Source: Paeniglutamicibacter gangotriensis Lz1y (GTDB taxonomy: Bacteria > Actinomycetota > Actinomycetes > Actinomycetales > Micrococcaceae). From it: a stretch of 64,000 bases of DNA. Shown one piece after another: positions 7,810 through 16,900 of the stretch. The DNA lies in the NCBI RefSeq assembly GCF_000348945.1, contig NZ_AOCK01000014.1:62001-126000 (forward strand), in the 5' to 3' direction. Below the pieces are notes generated by a model, which was not told the origin of the DNA, did not search any database, and saw nothing but the letters and a program-made list of their open reading frames with translations. Every line of letters starts with the position of its first letter. Positions within the stretch are counted from its first letter, which is position 1. The position numbers were made by a program, and so were the translations under genes.

Positions 7810-7895
7810 GGTGTTTCCCCTTGGGTTGTCGTGCGGAGGCCGGCCAGGGCGGCTGCGGGTCCCGCCACGGCGGGACTCTCGGTTCCGTGCCCATG

Positions 7896-9221
7896 CTACG
7901 TGTTGGGCCGATCGCGCGGAAGCATTGCCAAGGTATCGCCGGCATGGAAGGGCGGTGAAAGCCGTTGGTGCGTTTCATACATGCGGACCGCGACAACCAG
8001 GGACGCGGCTGCGCTGAGGGCGGCGGCCATCCAAATGGCCGCGTGCAGCCCCATGAGGTCGGCAATGATCCCGCCGGCGATGGCACCGACGGCGTATCCG
8101 AGGTCGCGCCAGACCCGGTAGACCCCCACGGCCCGTCCTCGCCATGAGGGATGGGCGACGTCGCCGACCGTTGCCAGCAGCGTGGGGTAGACCATGGCGG
8201 TTCCCGCTCCGAGCAATACGGTTCCCGAGGCCCAGGCACCAAAGCCGTCCCCGAGCGCGATGATCGCAAGGGCTCCGGCCTGGACCAGCATGCCGGTGGT
8301 GATGAGGTGTTTGCGTCCGATCCGGTCCGAGAGAGCGCCGGTGGCCATTTGGCCGATGCCCCAGACCCCGGGATAAAGGGCGAAAAGCAGGCCGATCTGG
8401 CCCGTGCTGAGATCCGCGGTGGCGAACAGGAGGGGGAACAGGCCCCAGGAGAGTCCGAAGTTCAGGTTGTTCACCAGGCCGGCCAGGCTCGCCGAGGACA
8501 AGGCAGGTTCGCGGAAGCTGGTCAGGGAGAAGATTTGGCCGTTGGCTAGGTTGGCGTCCAGGCCATGCCGGGCGGAGGTGCCCCGGGCGGCAATGTTTCC
8601 GGCATCCAGGAGGGCATGTGGGTGGGTCTCCCGGACGAAAAGGCCCGACAGCAGCAGTGCCAAGGCGGTGTAGGCGATTCCCAAGAGGAAGGGCGCCGGA
8701 CGCAGCCCGTACTGCTCGGCGAGGTATCCGGCCAGCAGGGAGGTGGCGGCCACGGCCCCGTAGCCGGCGGCCTCGTTCAGGCCCATGGCCAGGCCGCGCT
8801 GTGCCGGGCCCACCAGGTCGATTTTCATGATGACGGTGGTCGACCAGGTCAGGCCCTGGTTGATGCCCAGCAGCACGTTCGCGGCGACGACCCAGCCCCA
8901 GTCCGGCGCAAGGATGAGCATCAGCGGCACCGGAATGGCGAAAAGCCACCCGGCCAGCAGCACGGGTTTGCGTCCGTAGCGGTCCGAGAGGGTCCCGGCG
9001 AACCAGTTGGAGGTCGCCTTGGCGATCCCGAAGGCCGCCACGTAGGCAAACAGGAACGTGTATCCATTCAAACCGAACTCAGTGTGGGCGAGCAGTGGCA
9101 GGACGGTTTGTTGCTGTCCAACCATGCCCCCGACCAGCGCGTTGACCGCGACGAGCAGGGTGAACTGCGCCGCGTTGGCGCGCAAACCCAAGCTGGGGAG
9201 TGCCCTGGTGGACTGCTTCAT
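7896..9221 (-). CDS. MFS transporter
   Basis: This is a 441-aa major facilitator with about 12 membrane segments. The loop 2-3 signature is FAGTLSDRYGRKPVLLAG and a repeat occurs in the second half (ATGALSDRIGRKHLITTG). The ATG at 9221 follows AGGAGA. It sits between the TauE/SafE exporter and the DUF302 gene in the persulfide operon. The substrate is unknown; by context it may export a sulfur compound or a product of sulfide stress, but that is inference. No close match to a drug-specific subfamily is apparent by eye. Confidence 0.88.
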   Translation of the reverse strand: MKQSTRALPSLGLRANAAQFTLLVAVNALVGGMVGQQQTVLPLLAHTEFGLNGYTFLFAYVAAFGIAKATSNWFAGTLSDRYGRKPVLLAGWLFAIPVPLMLILAPDWGWVVAANVLLGINQGLTWSTTVIMKIDLVGPAQRGLAMGLNEAAGYGAVAATSLLAGYLAEQYGLRPAPFLLGIAYTALALLLSGLFVRETHPHALLDAGNIAARGTSARHGLDANLANGQIFSLTSFREPALSSASLAGLVNNLNFGLSWGLFPLLFATADLSTGQIGLLFALYPGVWGIGQMATGALSDRIGRKHLITTGMLVQAGALAIIALGDGFGAWASGTVLLGAGTAMVYPTLLATVGDVAHPSWRGRAVGVYRVWRDLGYAVGAIAGGIIADLMGLHAAIWMAAALSAAASLVVAVRMYETHQRLSPPFHAGDTLAMLPRDRPNT

Positions 9222-9275
9222 GCTCGGTCTCCTGGTGTGCCGGGGCTGAAGGGCCGGACGGCGATGAGCCGGCGG

Positions 9276-10172
9276 TTAGTGGGCTTCGGTTGCCGTGGTG
9301 GTGGCGGGGGACCCCAGGGACGTGCGTCGCAGGGGGCATGCGGGGATGGCAAACCAGCACAGGGCCGCGGCCGTGGCGATTGCGGTGGCCGTGAGGCCCA
9401 TGATGAGGTTGGCCGGGGAGGGTAGTTCCTGGACGAGGACGAAGACGCCCATGGCCAGGACGAAGAAGCCAAAGCCCTTGCGCAGGGCCGCTTCGGGGAT
9501 GCGTCCGGCCAGGCGTGCGCCGAGGAAGGAACCGAGGATCGCTGCGGCCGTGACCCCGCCGACCAGCACCCAGTCCAGGGAGACCGTGGTGAGGTAGCCG
9601 CCGAGTCCGGCAAAGGACTTCATGGCGATAACCACCAGCGAGGTGCCGACCGCGACGGGCATCGACAGGCCGCCAAGCAGGGCGAGTGCCGGGACGACGA
9701 GGAAGCCACCGCCGGCGCCCACCAGCCCGGTGACCAGGCCCACGACCAGGCCCTCGATGATGACCTTGAATACGGGCAGCTCGGCGTCGTGGGTGGCGCC
9801 GGTGTGGTTCTTGCGGCCGCGGATCATGGCCAGGGAGGTGGCGACCATCATGAGGGCGAAGGCGATCATGAGGATGGTTCCGGGGATGTGGCCCCCCAGC
9901 AGCCCGCCGCCGAAGGCCCCTGCCATGCCGGCTGCGCCGAAGACCAGGCCGGTGCGCCATTGCACGCGTTTCTTGCGGGCGTGGGTCACGGCGCTGACCG
10001 CGCTGGTCGCTCCAACGACGAAGAGCGAGGCGGCGATGGCTTCCTTGGGGTTCATGCCTGCGACGTAGGTGAGGATCGGGACGGTGAGGATGGACCCGCC
10101 GCCGCCGAGCAGGCCGAGGGAGATCCCGATCAGCACCGAGAGCAGGAGGGTGAGTGCGAGGGTGAGGGTCAT
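9276..10172 (-). CDS. TauE/SafE-family sulfite/organosulfur exporter
   Basis: This 298-aa membrane permease of the TSUP family is often linked to export of sulfite or other small sulfur anions. It shows the two-repeat architecture with glycine-rich openings (LLGGGGSILTVPIL near residue 25 and GLVGAGGGFLVVPALALLGG near residue 145) and 7-8 membrane helices. It directly follows the rhodanese gene and precedes the MFS gene in the same operon. Since the operon's first enzyme releases sulfite from persulfides, export of sulfite or thiosulfate is the natural role. Confidence 0.88.
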   Translation of the reverse strand: MTLTLALTLLLSVLIGISLGLLGGGGSILTVPILTYVAGMNPKEAIAASLFVVGATSAVSAVTHARKKRVQWRTGLVFGAAGMAGAFGGGLLGGHIPGTILMIAFALMMVATSLAMIRGRKNHTGATHDAELPVFKVIIEGLVVGLVTGLVGAGGGFLVVPALALLGGLSMPVAVGTSLVVIAMKSFAGLGGYLTTVSLDWVLVGGVTAAAILGSFLGARLAGRIPEAALRKGFGFFVLAMGVFVLVQELPSPANLIMGLTATAIATAAALCWFAIPACPLRRTSLGSPATTTATEAH

Positions 10173-10240
10173 GGAGGCAGTCCTTGCCGGGTCAGGGGTG
10201 CGGGTCGGTGTGTGGGGGCGATGCGGTCGGGGCGTTCTTG

Positions 10241-10537
10241 TTAGCTGACGGGCAGCCCGGCGCGTTGCCAGGCGATCATGCCGCCGGCCATGGTGTCTGC
10301 GGTGTAGCCAGCCCCGGTGAGGGCGTCGGCGACGCGGGCACTGCGGTTGCCGCTGCGGCAGATGACGATGACCGGGCGGGACCGGTCGAGTTCGCCCAGA
10401 CGCGTGTTCAACTCGCCCATGGGGATGTGGATGGCGCCGGGAATCATGCCCTCGGCGACTTCGAAGTCTTCACGGACATCGAGGATCTGGTCCGTAGCAC
10501 GTCGGCCGTCGGTGTCGGTGATGGTGATTTCTGGCAT
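10241..10537 (-). CDS. single-domain rhodanese (sulfurtransferase)
   Basis: This small sulfurtransferase has one rhodanese domain. The active-site loop is CRSGNRSARVA, with the persulfide-carrying cysteine at about residue 59; upstream are the LDVREDFEVAEGMIPGAIHIP signature elements. The start at 10537 is preferred because it follows GAAGGAGCA; an upstream ATG would add 20 unrelated residues. It probably moves sulfane sulfur between the persulfide dioxygenase, sulfite (forming thiosulfate) or thiols. Confidence 0.88.
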   Translation of the reverse strand: MPEITITDTDGRRATDQILDVREDFEVAEGMIPGAIHIPMGELNTRLGELDRSRPVIVICRSGNRSARVADALTGAGYTADTMAGGMIAWQRAGLPVS

Positions 10538-10651
10538 GATTGCTCCTTCGGGGGCGTGTTCAAACGGTACGTGGTGGTTCCCGGGCACCGGATCCACTCG
10601 CCCCGGGCCCGGAAACCGGAGGAAAGCGATTGGCCGCGGGCCAACCGGGGG

Positions 10652-11251
10652 TTAGGACTTCTTGGCCGGAAGCTGGGCCATGACCGATTCACGGGTCGGC
10701 TCGTTCCCGGTCTTGTTCCAGGGCATCACGGCTAGGGCCTTGCCCATGGCGCAGGTGTTGGTGGCCGCGGAGAAGGTCAGGCCGGCACCGATGGCCCCTG
10801 CGACGGTGCGCAACTGCGGGGAGAGGAACTTGCCCCCGGCCAGGCCGGCCACCACGAGGGAACCGGCCACCATGCGCACCTGGCGTTCCAGGGCCCAGCG
10901 CTTGGACCCTTCGACGGTCTGGCCGCCGGCCTGCTGGTAGGCGGGAACCCCGCCGGACAGGACATGGGCGTTGCCGAAGCCGACCGATGCGAGGTTCGTT
11001 TTGGCTTCGGTGGCGCGCACGCCGGATTGGCAGACCAGCACCACCTTGGTGTCAAGCTTGGCCGCGAGTTCTTCGGTGTGTTCGGCCAGCAACGGGAGGG
11101 GCACGTTGTAGGAGCCCTTGATATGCAGGGTTTCGAATTCGGCGGCGGATCGCACGTCCAGCACCACGACGTCGGTGCCGTTGGCGATCCAGTTCTTGAG
11201 CTCTTCGGGACTGGTGCTCTGGGGGATGGTGGATTGGGGGGTGGTGTTCAT
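10652..11251 (-). CDS. rhodanese with C-terminal DUF2892 membrane domain
   Basis: This 199-aa protein combines an N-terminal rhodanese domain (VVLDVRSAAEFETLHIKGSYN, active loop VCQSGVRATEA) with a C-terminal pair of membrane helices (RMVAGSLVVAGLAGG and AGAIGAGLTFSAATNTCAMG) typical of DUF2892/YgaP-like sulfurtransferases. The membrane part carries one more cysteine near its end. YgaP-like proteins have been linked to sulfur transfer at the membrane. The ATG at 11251 replaces an upstream ATG because the intervening residues are low in similarity. It is the second gene of the operon, after the persulfide dioxygenase. Confidence 0.85.
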   Translation of the reverse strand: MNTTPQSTIPQSTSPEELKNWIANGTDVVVLDVRSAAEFETLHIKGSYNVPLPLLAEHTEELAAKLDTKVVLVCQSGVRATEAKTNLASVGFGNAHVLSGGVPAYQQAGGQTVEGSKRWALERQVRMVAGSLVVAGLAGGKFLSPQLRTVAGAIGAGLTFSAATNTCAMGKALAVMPWNKTGNEPTRESVMAQLPAKKS

Positions 11252-11357
11252 GGCTTGCGGGCCCTTTCTGCCGGGCGTGGCGCCTGGCCGGTCCAGCATC
11301 CGGAAAAGGGGGATGCGGGACCGAGAATGAGTGGAATGGGTGGGGGTGTACGGGGCT

Positions 11358-12755
11358 TTAGGCGTCCTGCGTTTGCTTCCAGGAGGACCATCCGGCGTAG
11401 CTGCCCTCGAGCTCGATGACGTCGAACCCGGCGCGGCGCAGGGCGGAGGCGGCCACGGAGTTGCGGACCCCGGACTGGCAGTAGCTCACGATCACGCCGT
11501 CGGCCGGCAGTTGGTCGGTGTGCCAGAGCACCCGTCCGGCGTTGAGCTGTTCGGAGCCGGGAATGTGTCCGGCGGTGTGCTCGGACTTGTTGCGCACATC
11601 CAAGACGATGGCCGCATCGAACCCTGCCAGGTCGGCCGGGTCCAGGGTCTGCGGGGTGTAGGTCGGAAGACCCTCGAACGAGGTCACATATCCGGCGACG
11701 TTGTCGATGCCCACGCGGATGAGGTGGTCCCACATCTCCATGGCGCTCTCGCTGTCCGGAGCCAAGAGCACCAGCGGTCGCTGGTCCGTTTCCGGGTCCA
11801 CGGCCCAGGCCCCGTAGCTTGCGGCTTTGGTGCCGGCGGGGATGTTCAGCGCCCCGGAGACGGTGCCCTGATGGACCTGGGTGTGGGGGCGGGTGTCGAC
11901 CACGCCGATGTCATCCGCGGCCAGGGCGGTCGCGACGTCCGCGGTGGCCAGTTCTGCCAGCGGTGCGCGTTCGCCCAGGAGGGCCGGGCCCTGGCGGTTT
12001 TCGCGCTTCATGCGGCCGAAATAGGCATGTGCGTCGGGCTGCCCGTCGAGCAGGGCCTCGACGAAGCCCGCCTCGTCGTTGGCCTCCAGGTAGGGACCCC
12101 ACCATGCGAAGCTGCGCTCATACCCGACCGTGGAGGACGGGATCGCGCCCAGCGCCTTGCCGCAGGCGCTGCCGGCGCCGTGCCCGGGGTAGACCTGCAC
12201 GTAGTCGGGCAGGGTCAGGAACTTTTCCTGGAGGGAAACGAACAGGTCGTGGGCCCCGGCGAAGCGGGTGTCGATCCCGCCAGCGGCCTCGTCGAGCAGG
12301 TCCGGGCGGCCCAGGTCGCCGGAGAAGACGAAGTCGCCCGAGAGCAGGAAGCCCGGTTTGTCACTGAAGGCGCCGTCGGTGACCAGGAAGGAAAGGTGTT
12401 CGGGGGTGTGTCCCGGCGTGTGCAGGGCGGTGGCGGTGATGTTTCCCAGGGTGATGGTGGACTGGTCAAGGAGGCGTTCGGCTTCGAATTCGTATTGCCA
12501 GTCCGGCCCGCCCTCGCCCGAAACGTAGATTGCCGCACCGGTGGCGGCGGCAAGTTCGCGGGTCCCGGAGAGGTAGTCGGCGTGGATGTGGGTCTCGGTG
12601 ACGGCGGTGATCTTCATGCCGTTTTTCGCTGCAAGGTCCTGGTACACCTGGATGTCGCGGCGGGCGTCCACCACGAGGGCCTCGCCCTTGGCCTGGCAGC
12701 CGATGAAGTAGCTGGCCTGCGCGAGGTCTTCGTCGTAAATACGTTCCAGAAGCAT
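11358..12755 (-). CDS. persulfide dioxygenase fused to rhodanese domains
   Basis: This is an ETHE1-like metallo-beta-lactamase-fold enzyme that oxidises glutathione- or other low-molecular-weight persulfide to sulfite. The iron-binding residues lie in THIHADYLSG (about residue 55), HTPGHTPEH (near 112) and LSGDFVFSGDLGR. Two C-terminal rhodanese domains follow: an inactive one (DIGVVDTRPHTQVHQG) and an active one with VSYCQSGVRNSVAA near residue 435. Length (465 aa) equals the known CstB/BlrB-like fusions. The ATG at 12755 is preceded by AAGGAGAGAC. It heads the operon and is controlled from a pair of CstR-type operators just upstream. Confidence 0.92.
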   Translation of the reverse strand: MLLERIYDEDLAQASYFIGCQAKGEALVVDARRDIQVYQDLAAKNGMKITAVTETHIHADYLSGTRELAAATGAAIYVSGEGGPDWQYEFEAERLLDQSTITLGNITATALHTPGHTPEHLSFLVTDGAFSDKPGFLLSGDFVFSGDLGRPDLLDEAAGGIDTRFAGAHDLFVSLQEKFLTLPDYVQVYPGHGAGSACGKALGAIPSSTVGYERSFAWWGPYLEANDEAGFVEALLDGQPDAHAYFGRMKRENRQGPALLGERAPLAELATADVATALAADDIGVVDTRPHTQVHQGTVSGALNIPAGTKAASYGAWAVDPETDQRPLVLLAPDSESAMEMWDHLIRVGIDNVAGYVTSFEGLPTYTPQTLDPADLAGFDAAIVLDVRNKSEHTAGHIPGSEQLNAGRVLWHTDQLPADGVIVSYCQSGVRNSVAASALRRAGFDVIELEGSYAGWSSWKQTQDA

Positions 12756-12797
12756 GTCTCTCCTTGTTGATGGTCGTGGTTGGTTCGCCTACCCTCC

Positions 12798-12849
12798 ATA
12801 CCCCCAGGGGTATGAACTTCACTTCAAACGATAATACCCCTAGGGGTAT
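12798..12849. promoter_or_regulatory. CstR-type operator pair for the persulfide operon
   Basis: Two near-identical 16-bp dyads, ATACCCCCAGGGGTAT (12798-12813) and ATACCCCTAGGGGTAT (12834-12849), lie upstream of the dioxygenase gene with centres 36 bases apart. Such C/G-tract dyads with AT edges are the recognition class of CsoR/CstR regulators. The cognate regulator gene is 450 bases to the right. Confidence 0.87.
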
Positions 12850-12959
12850 GCGTCAAGTCATCCGCCGTCCAGACCCCAGGGTCGCTTGCCCCACAAAAAG
12901 CGGCGGTCGGCACCATCCGCGCTGGCGCCGCCCACTGTTCGGCATGGGATGGCCGGGGC

Positions 12960-13136
12960 TTAGCGGCCAAAGAGGCGTGCGAAGAACCCGCCCTCCTTGC
13001 CGGTCCCCTTCGGGGCGTTCGGGTCGCAGGAGCAGCGTTCATTGCGTGGCACGTGGGCCATGACCTGCTTGACGTGCTGGCCGCATCCGGACCAGGTGAT
13101 TTTTTGGCATTTGCGGCATTTGGCTGCTCGGCACAT
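12960..13136 (-). CDS. small Cys-rich zinc-finger-like protein
   Basis: This 58-aa protein begins MCRAAKCRKCQKITWSGCGQH and ends with CSCD and a phenylalanine-rich tail (GGFFARLFGR). Six cysteines and one histidine, in CxxC-like spacing, suggest zinc or persulfide binding. It is a recognisable companion of CsoR/CstR loci in actinobacteria, with no known activity. GAAGGAAT precedes the ATG. It is divergent from the CstR-like gene and shares its operator pair, so it belongs to the regulon. Confidence 0.75.
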   Translation of the reverse strand: MCRAAKCRKCQKITWSGCGQHVKQVMAHVPRNERCSCDPNAPKGTGKEGGFFARLFGR

Positions 13137-13204
13137 GTGGCGATTCCTTCGGTTTGGGATTGTCGATGGAGGCTCGTCCCTCCTCTGGTACTCGATTATG
13201 GCAC

Positions 13205-13264
13205 ATACCCCTAGGGGTATCGAGTATCCACTGTCAACGATACCCAGGAAACCCCCCGGGGTAT
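13205..13264. promoter_or_regulatory. second CstR-type operator pair
   Basis: A perfect ATACCCCTAGGGGTAT at 13205-13220 and a looser site at 13249-13264 (AAACCCCCCGGGGTAT) lie between the Cys-rich gene and the CstR-like gene. They imply autoregulation of the regulator and control of its divergent neighbour. Confidence 0.82.
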
Positions 13265-13301
13265 ACAATTGAGAAAAACCAACACCGGGAGGAACCCCAT
13301 C

Positions 13302-13559
13302 ATGGAACTTGAAGTGGACACCATGAAGCCCGTCATCAACAGGCTCAAGCGCGCCCAAGGACAGCTCAACGCGGTGATTCGCATGCTGGAGGAAGGCAGC
13401 GACTGCCGCGCGGTCGTCACCCAGTTGTCCGCCGCGTCCAAGGCCATCGATCGCGCCGGGTTTGCCATCATCGCCACCGGACTGGAGCAGTGCCTCAAAA
13501 GCGAGGACCCCACGGCCGACCGTGCCGACATGGAAAAGCTCTTTCTCTCGCTGGCCTAG
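13302..13559 (+). CDS. cstR: CstR-like (CsoR family) persulfide-sensing repressor
   Basis: This 85-aa all-helical regulator of the CsoR/RcnR family has the N-terminal INRLKRAQGQLNAVIRMLEEG signature. A first cysteine follows in SDCRAVVTQL and a second in TGLEQCL. In copper-sensing CsoR a histidine lies four residues before the second cysteine; here that position is glycine, leaving just two cysteines. That pattern is the one known for CstR, which forms di-, tri- or tetrasulfide bridges on exposure to sulfane sulfur. GGGAGGAAC precedes the ATG at 13302, so the ATG 33 bases further upstream is unlikely. It would derepress the dioxygenase operon under sulfide or persulfide stress. Confidence 0.87.
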   Translation: MELEVDTMKPVINRLKRAQGQLNAVIRMLEEGSDCRAVVTQLSAASKAIDRAGFAIIATGLEQCLKSEDPTADRADMEKLFLSLA

Positions 13560-13917
13560 CCCGTCGCATGGCATATTCCTGGCCGAATCGTTCAGCTCCC
13601 GAGACGGGCGGCTACCGACTCATGAATCAGCTTAAATAGTGGGTCCAACCGTCACTTGCGGCATGTTGCGCCGGCCGCCAAACGAGTTGAAACGCTGGGC
13701 ACCCAGCACCTTCATCGGCATTTCTCGCGGTGACAGCTCGTTCTGCAATGGTTGCGAGCAATTTGAGGTTGAGAACCACATGCCCCGGAACGTGGCAGAA
13801 CCAATCACCGAGGGCCAATTTATGCGAATGGCCAGCTACGAGGCTTGGTGCCAAGGAAAACGCCGGCACTGAAGTGGTGGCAGGAAAGCCCATCACCGCT
13901 TAGCGAGAGCACACCAT
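13560..13917. other. gene-poor gap between cstR and tnpA
   Basis: No confident gene is visible here. A frame at 13639-13872 on the plus strand (GTG start, 77 aa, with CNGC and four other cysteines) is open but has no recognised relatives or good ribosome site. No further transposon end resembling 3112-3149 is seen. Confidence 0.5.
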
Positions 13918-16900
13918 TCAGTCTTCCGCGCCGTCCTCGTCGTCGTCGAGTCCGAGTGTGTCCGGATCACGGAGCGGGCGCAGGGTGCCGCCCGCCGGCT
14001 GGGTGGCGGTGAAGCTGTAGCGGCCGAGCAGGTTGAGGTTCTTGTGTTTGAGCGGGGAGAGCCGGGCCACGTCCTCGTCGCGGATCTCGTGGCCCTCGGT
14101 GCGGAGCTGGGCGACTGCGGCGTCGAGGTAGCGGGTCGTCCAGAGCACGACGGCATTCAGGACCAGGCCGAGCGAGCCGAGTTGGTCCTCCATCCCGTCG
14201 CGGTACGCCTGGTGAATGGTGCCCTTCTTGCCGTGGCAGATCTCCCGGGCCAACTTGTGGCGGGACTCCTGCACGGTGAGCTGCTTGTGCATTTGCCGCC
14301 GGTAGGTGTCATCCACGGGGTCCACAACGGCAAGCAGGTGCAGGGTCTTGGCGATCCGCCCGTATTCGGCGAACGCCTGGCCAAGCGGTGTGGGGCGGCC
14401 CTCGTGCCCGAACATCCGCAGCAGGTCATAGGCGCGCACCTGGTTGGTGACCAAGGAGCCGGCCACCCGCAGCATGTCCGGCCAAGCCGTGAGCACCTTG
14501 TTCACGTTCACTTTGTTGTTGCGGGCCAGTGCCTCCAACGCTCCGTATCCGTCTGCCGGCTCGGCGCCGGGCATTTGGGCCTTCCAGAACCGTTGGTCTT
14601 CGAGGTCTCTGAAGCGCGGGGAGAAGCGGTAGCCGAGCATCTTGAAAATCCCGAAGACCGTGTCGGAGTAGGAGGCATTGTCGGTGGCGACCATCTCGGG
14701 CTTCACCCCGCCGTCCAGGTTCAACAGGGCGTCCAGGATGAACAGGGAGTCACGTGGGGTGCCGGGCACCACCATCTGCCCGATGCCGGCCACCTGGTCG
14801 TTGATCGCGTTCAGCCAGGTGACGCCCTTCTTCTTTGCGAAGTACTTCGGCGAGGGCGCGGCGTTGATAGTGCGCACGGGAACGACGAAGCGCAGGCCGT
14901 CGACGGAGGCGAGCAGGCCCTTGCCCCAGAACTGCACGATGGGCACCCTGGCTTGGGCTTCGATCAGAGCGGCGTTCGCCGCGGCGATGGTGGTGGTGCG
15001 CAGGTAGTACTGGTCAACGTGGACCAGCCGGGAGCGGGTGAGCGCCTCATGGCCCGGGTTGATCACCGGGGTCATGCCGATGTTGCAGGCTTCCGAGACA
15101 AGCAGCGCGACGATCGAGGTGCTCAGGTCCTTCATCCGGGTCTTGCCATCGCCCAGGTGCACGAAGGCGTCCAGGAATCCGGTCCAGGCGTTCACCTCGA
15201 AGAGCAGGTCCGGCAGGTCGATCTTCGGGAGCATCTTCTCCACCCGTCCGCGCAGCCACGCCAGCGACTTCGGCTCCCCGAGCGCGTGAAGCTTCTCCAC
15301 ATTCAGTTTCGCCCTCCCGCTGGGCTGCACCTCGATGCTGATCTTCGCGTCGTCACCGGCTTCTTCGAGGCGCTCGGCCATCTGCCTCCAAGTGGCATCC
15401 AGTACCTCGAGAAGTTCCCGCAGGTGCTGCTCGGCATCCTCCTCCAGGCTCAGGCCGGCCAGGATGTCCTCGCGCACCGCCTCCCACCCCGTGCCCATGA
15501 GCAGGCGGGCGCGTGGGTCAGACCAGCGGTGCGAGGGTGAGGCGAAGATGTCCCGACGCTTCAGGGCGCGGAAGAGCTGTTCCAGGACACACACCACGTA
15601 CGCGTCGCGATCCACAGTCCCCTGGGGCAGCTCGGCGTTCGCATACACTGCCTGGTGCCAGTGCGGCGGCACGAGTTTGTCGTCGATCTCCCGGGGCAGC
15701 AGCGGCTTCTCGCCGACCTTCCGACGCGAGAGTGCCGGCAGCTTCTTCACCCCGGCCAAGATCCGTACCCCGCCGGTCGCGGCTTCCAGCGCCGAGGTCT
15801 CACCCAACAGCGACAGGAACGGCTTGACGGTGTTGTAGCGCAGTGCCAGCGCACCACGCAGTGCGGTTTGCGCCGAATCGCCGTCCTGGGGCACCAACGT
15901 CACCACGGTGGCGGCCGCGCCCGACATCACCGACCGGGGCGCGATCTCCTCCAACGCCCGCCACAGTGCAGCCACATCCACATCGCCACCGGCCTCCTCG
16001 ATGGACTCCAGCTTCTCGATGAACACCTTCGCCGCCCTGGCCACAATCCGGGACGCCTTCTCCAACTGTGGCAGGGTGGACAGGCGCTGCTTGTCGGTGG
16101 AGCGCTTCGCGGTGCTGATCAGCCTGGTCGCCATCAGGATCTCGAACAGGTCAAGGGCATCATCGATCGCCTTGGCCTCCAGATGGCGCATCACCGCGGT
16201 GAGTATCGCCGTGCGCTTGGGTTCCGCGGTCCGCTCCAGCTTCGGGGCCTTGGTGCCCAGCCCGTACCGGGCCAGCACGGCGAGCCGGTTCGGCGGTATC
16301 TGTTCCAGTTTCAGCCGGCCCAGCCCGAAGGCGGCGATGTCCTCAACCCGCTGCAACGCACCCTTCATCGCGGTGCCGGTGCTCCGCGTTGGCGGTCGAC
16401 GCATCCGCTCCAGTTCCGAGTACCGGGTGCCCTCCGGTGTTTTCAGCGTGGCAACCAAGTCCCCGGGCAGCGCCGGATCCGCCCGCAGGGCGGCCTTGGC
16501 AACCGTGGCGTGCAGCCGCTTCTCGGCGATGGTGCGGACCTCGGAAACCTGCCGGGCCAGCACGTTCACCCCGGGTAGCAGCACCCGGTGCCGACGCAGC
16601 CAACCCGCCGCGTGGTTGAACAACGCGACAGGTCCCTCGGCGTGCGTCCATGCCCGCCCGTGCAGGAACGCCCTGAACCTTCGGCCGTGGTCGGGGTCCT
16701 CGTACTGGTGGTAGCCGTACGCATCGCGGATCTCCCACGCGTGTTCGTACGCCGTCTTTGGCCGCTCGGTGTATTCCTTGAGGCAGGAGGGATCCTCAAT
16801 CTCCAGCTGTGCCGCCAGATGCTCAACGACCGGCCACGGCACAGCCGAGGGGTCCTCCAGGAACAGCCCGATGTACCGGACCGTGCACATCTGCAGGGCG

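Noticed and set aside
11331-12770. 479-codon plus-strand frame
   Set aside because: It lies exactly opposite the persulfide dioxygenase gene, whose catalytic motifs are unmistakable; high GC keeps the antisense frame open.
13639-13872. Cys-containing 77-aa frame between cstR and tnpA
   Set aside because: No ribosome site, no recognised relatives and an overlapping open frame on the other strand; kept only as a note in the gap entry.
14044-15540. 498-codon plus-strand frame
   Set aside because: Antisense of the Tn3-family transposase; no recognisable protein.
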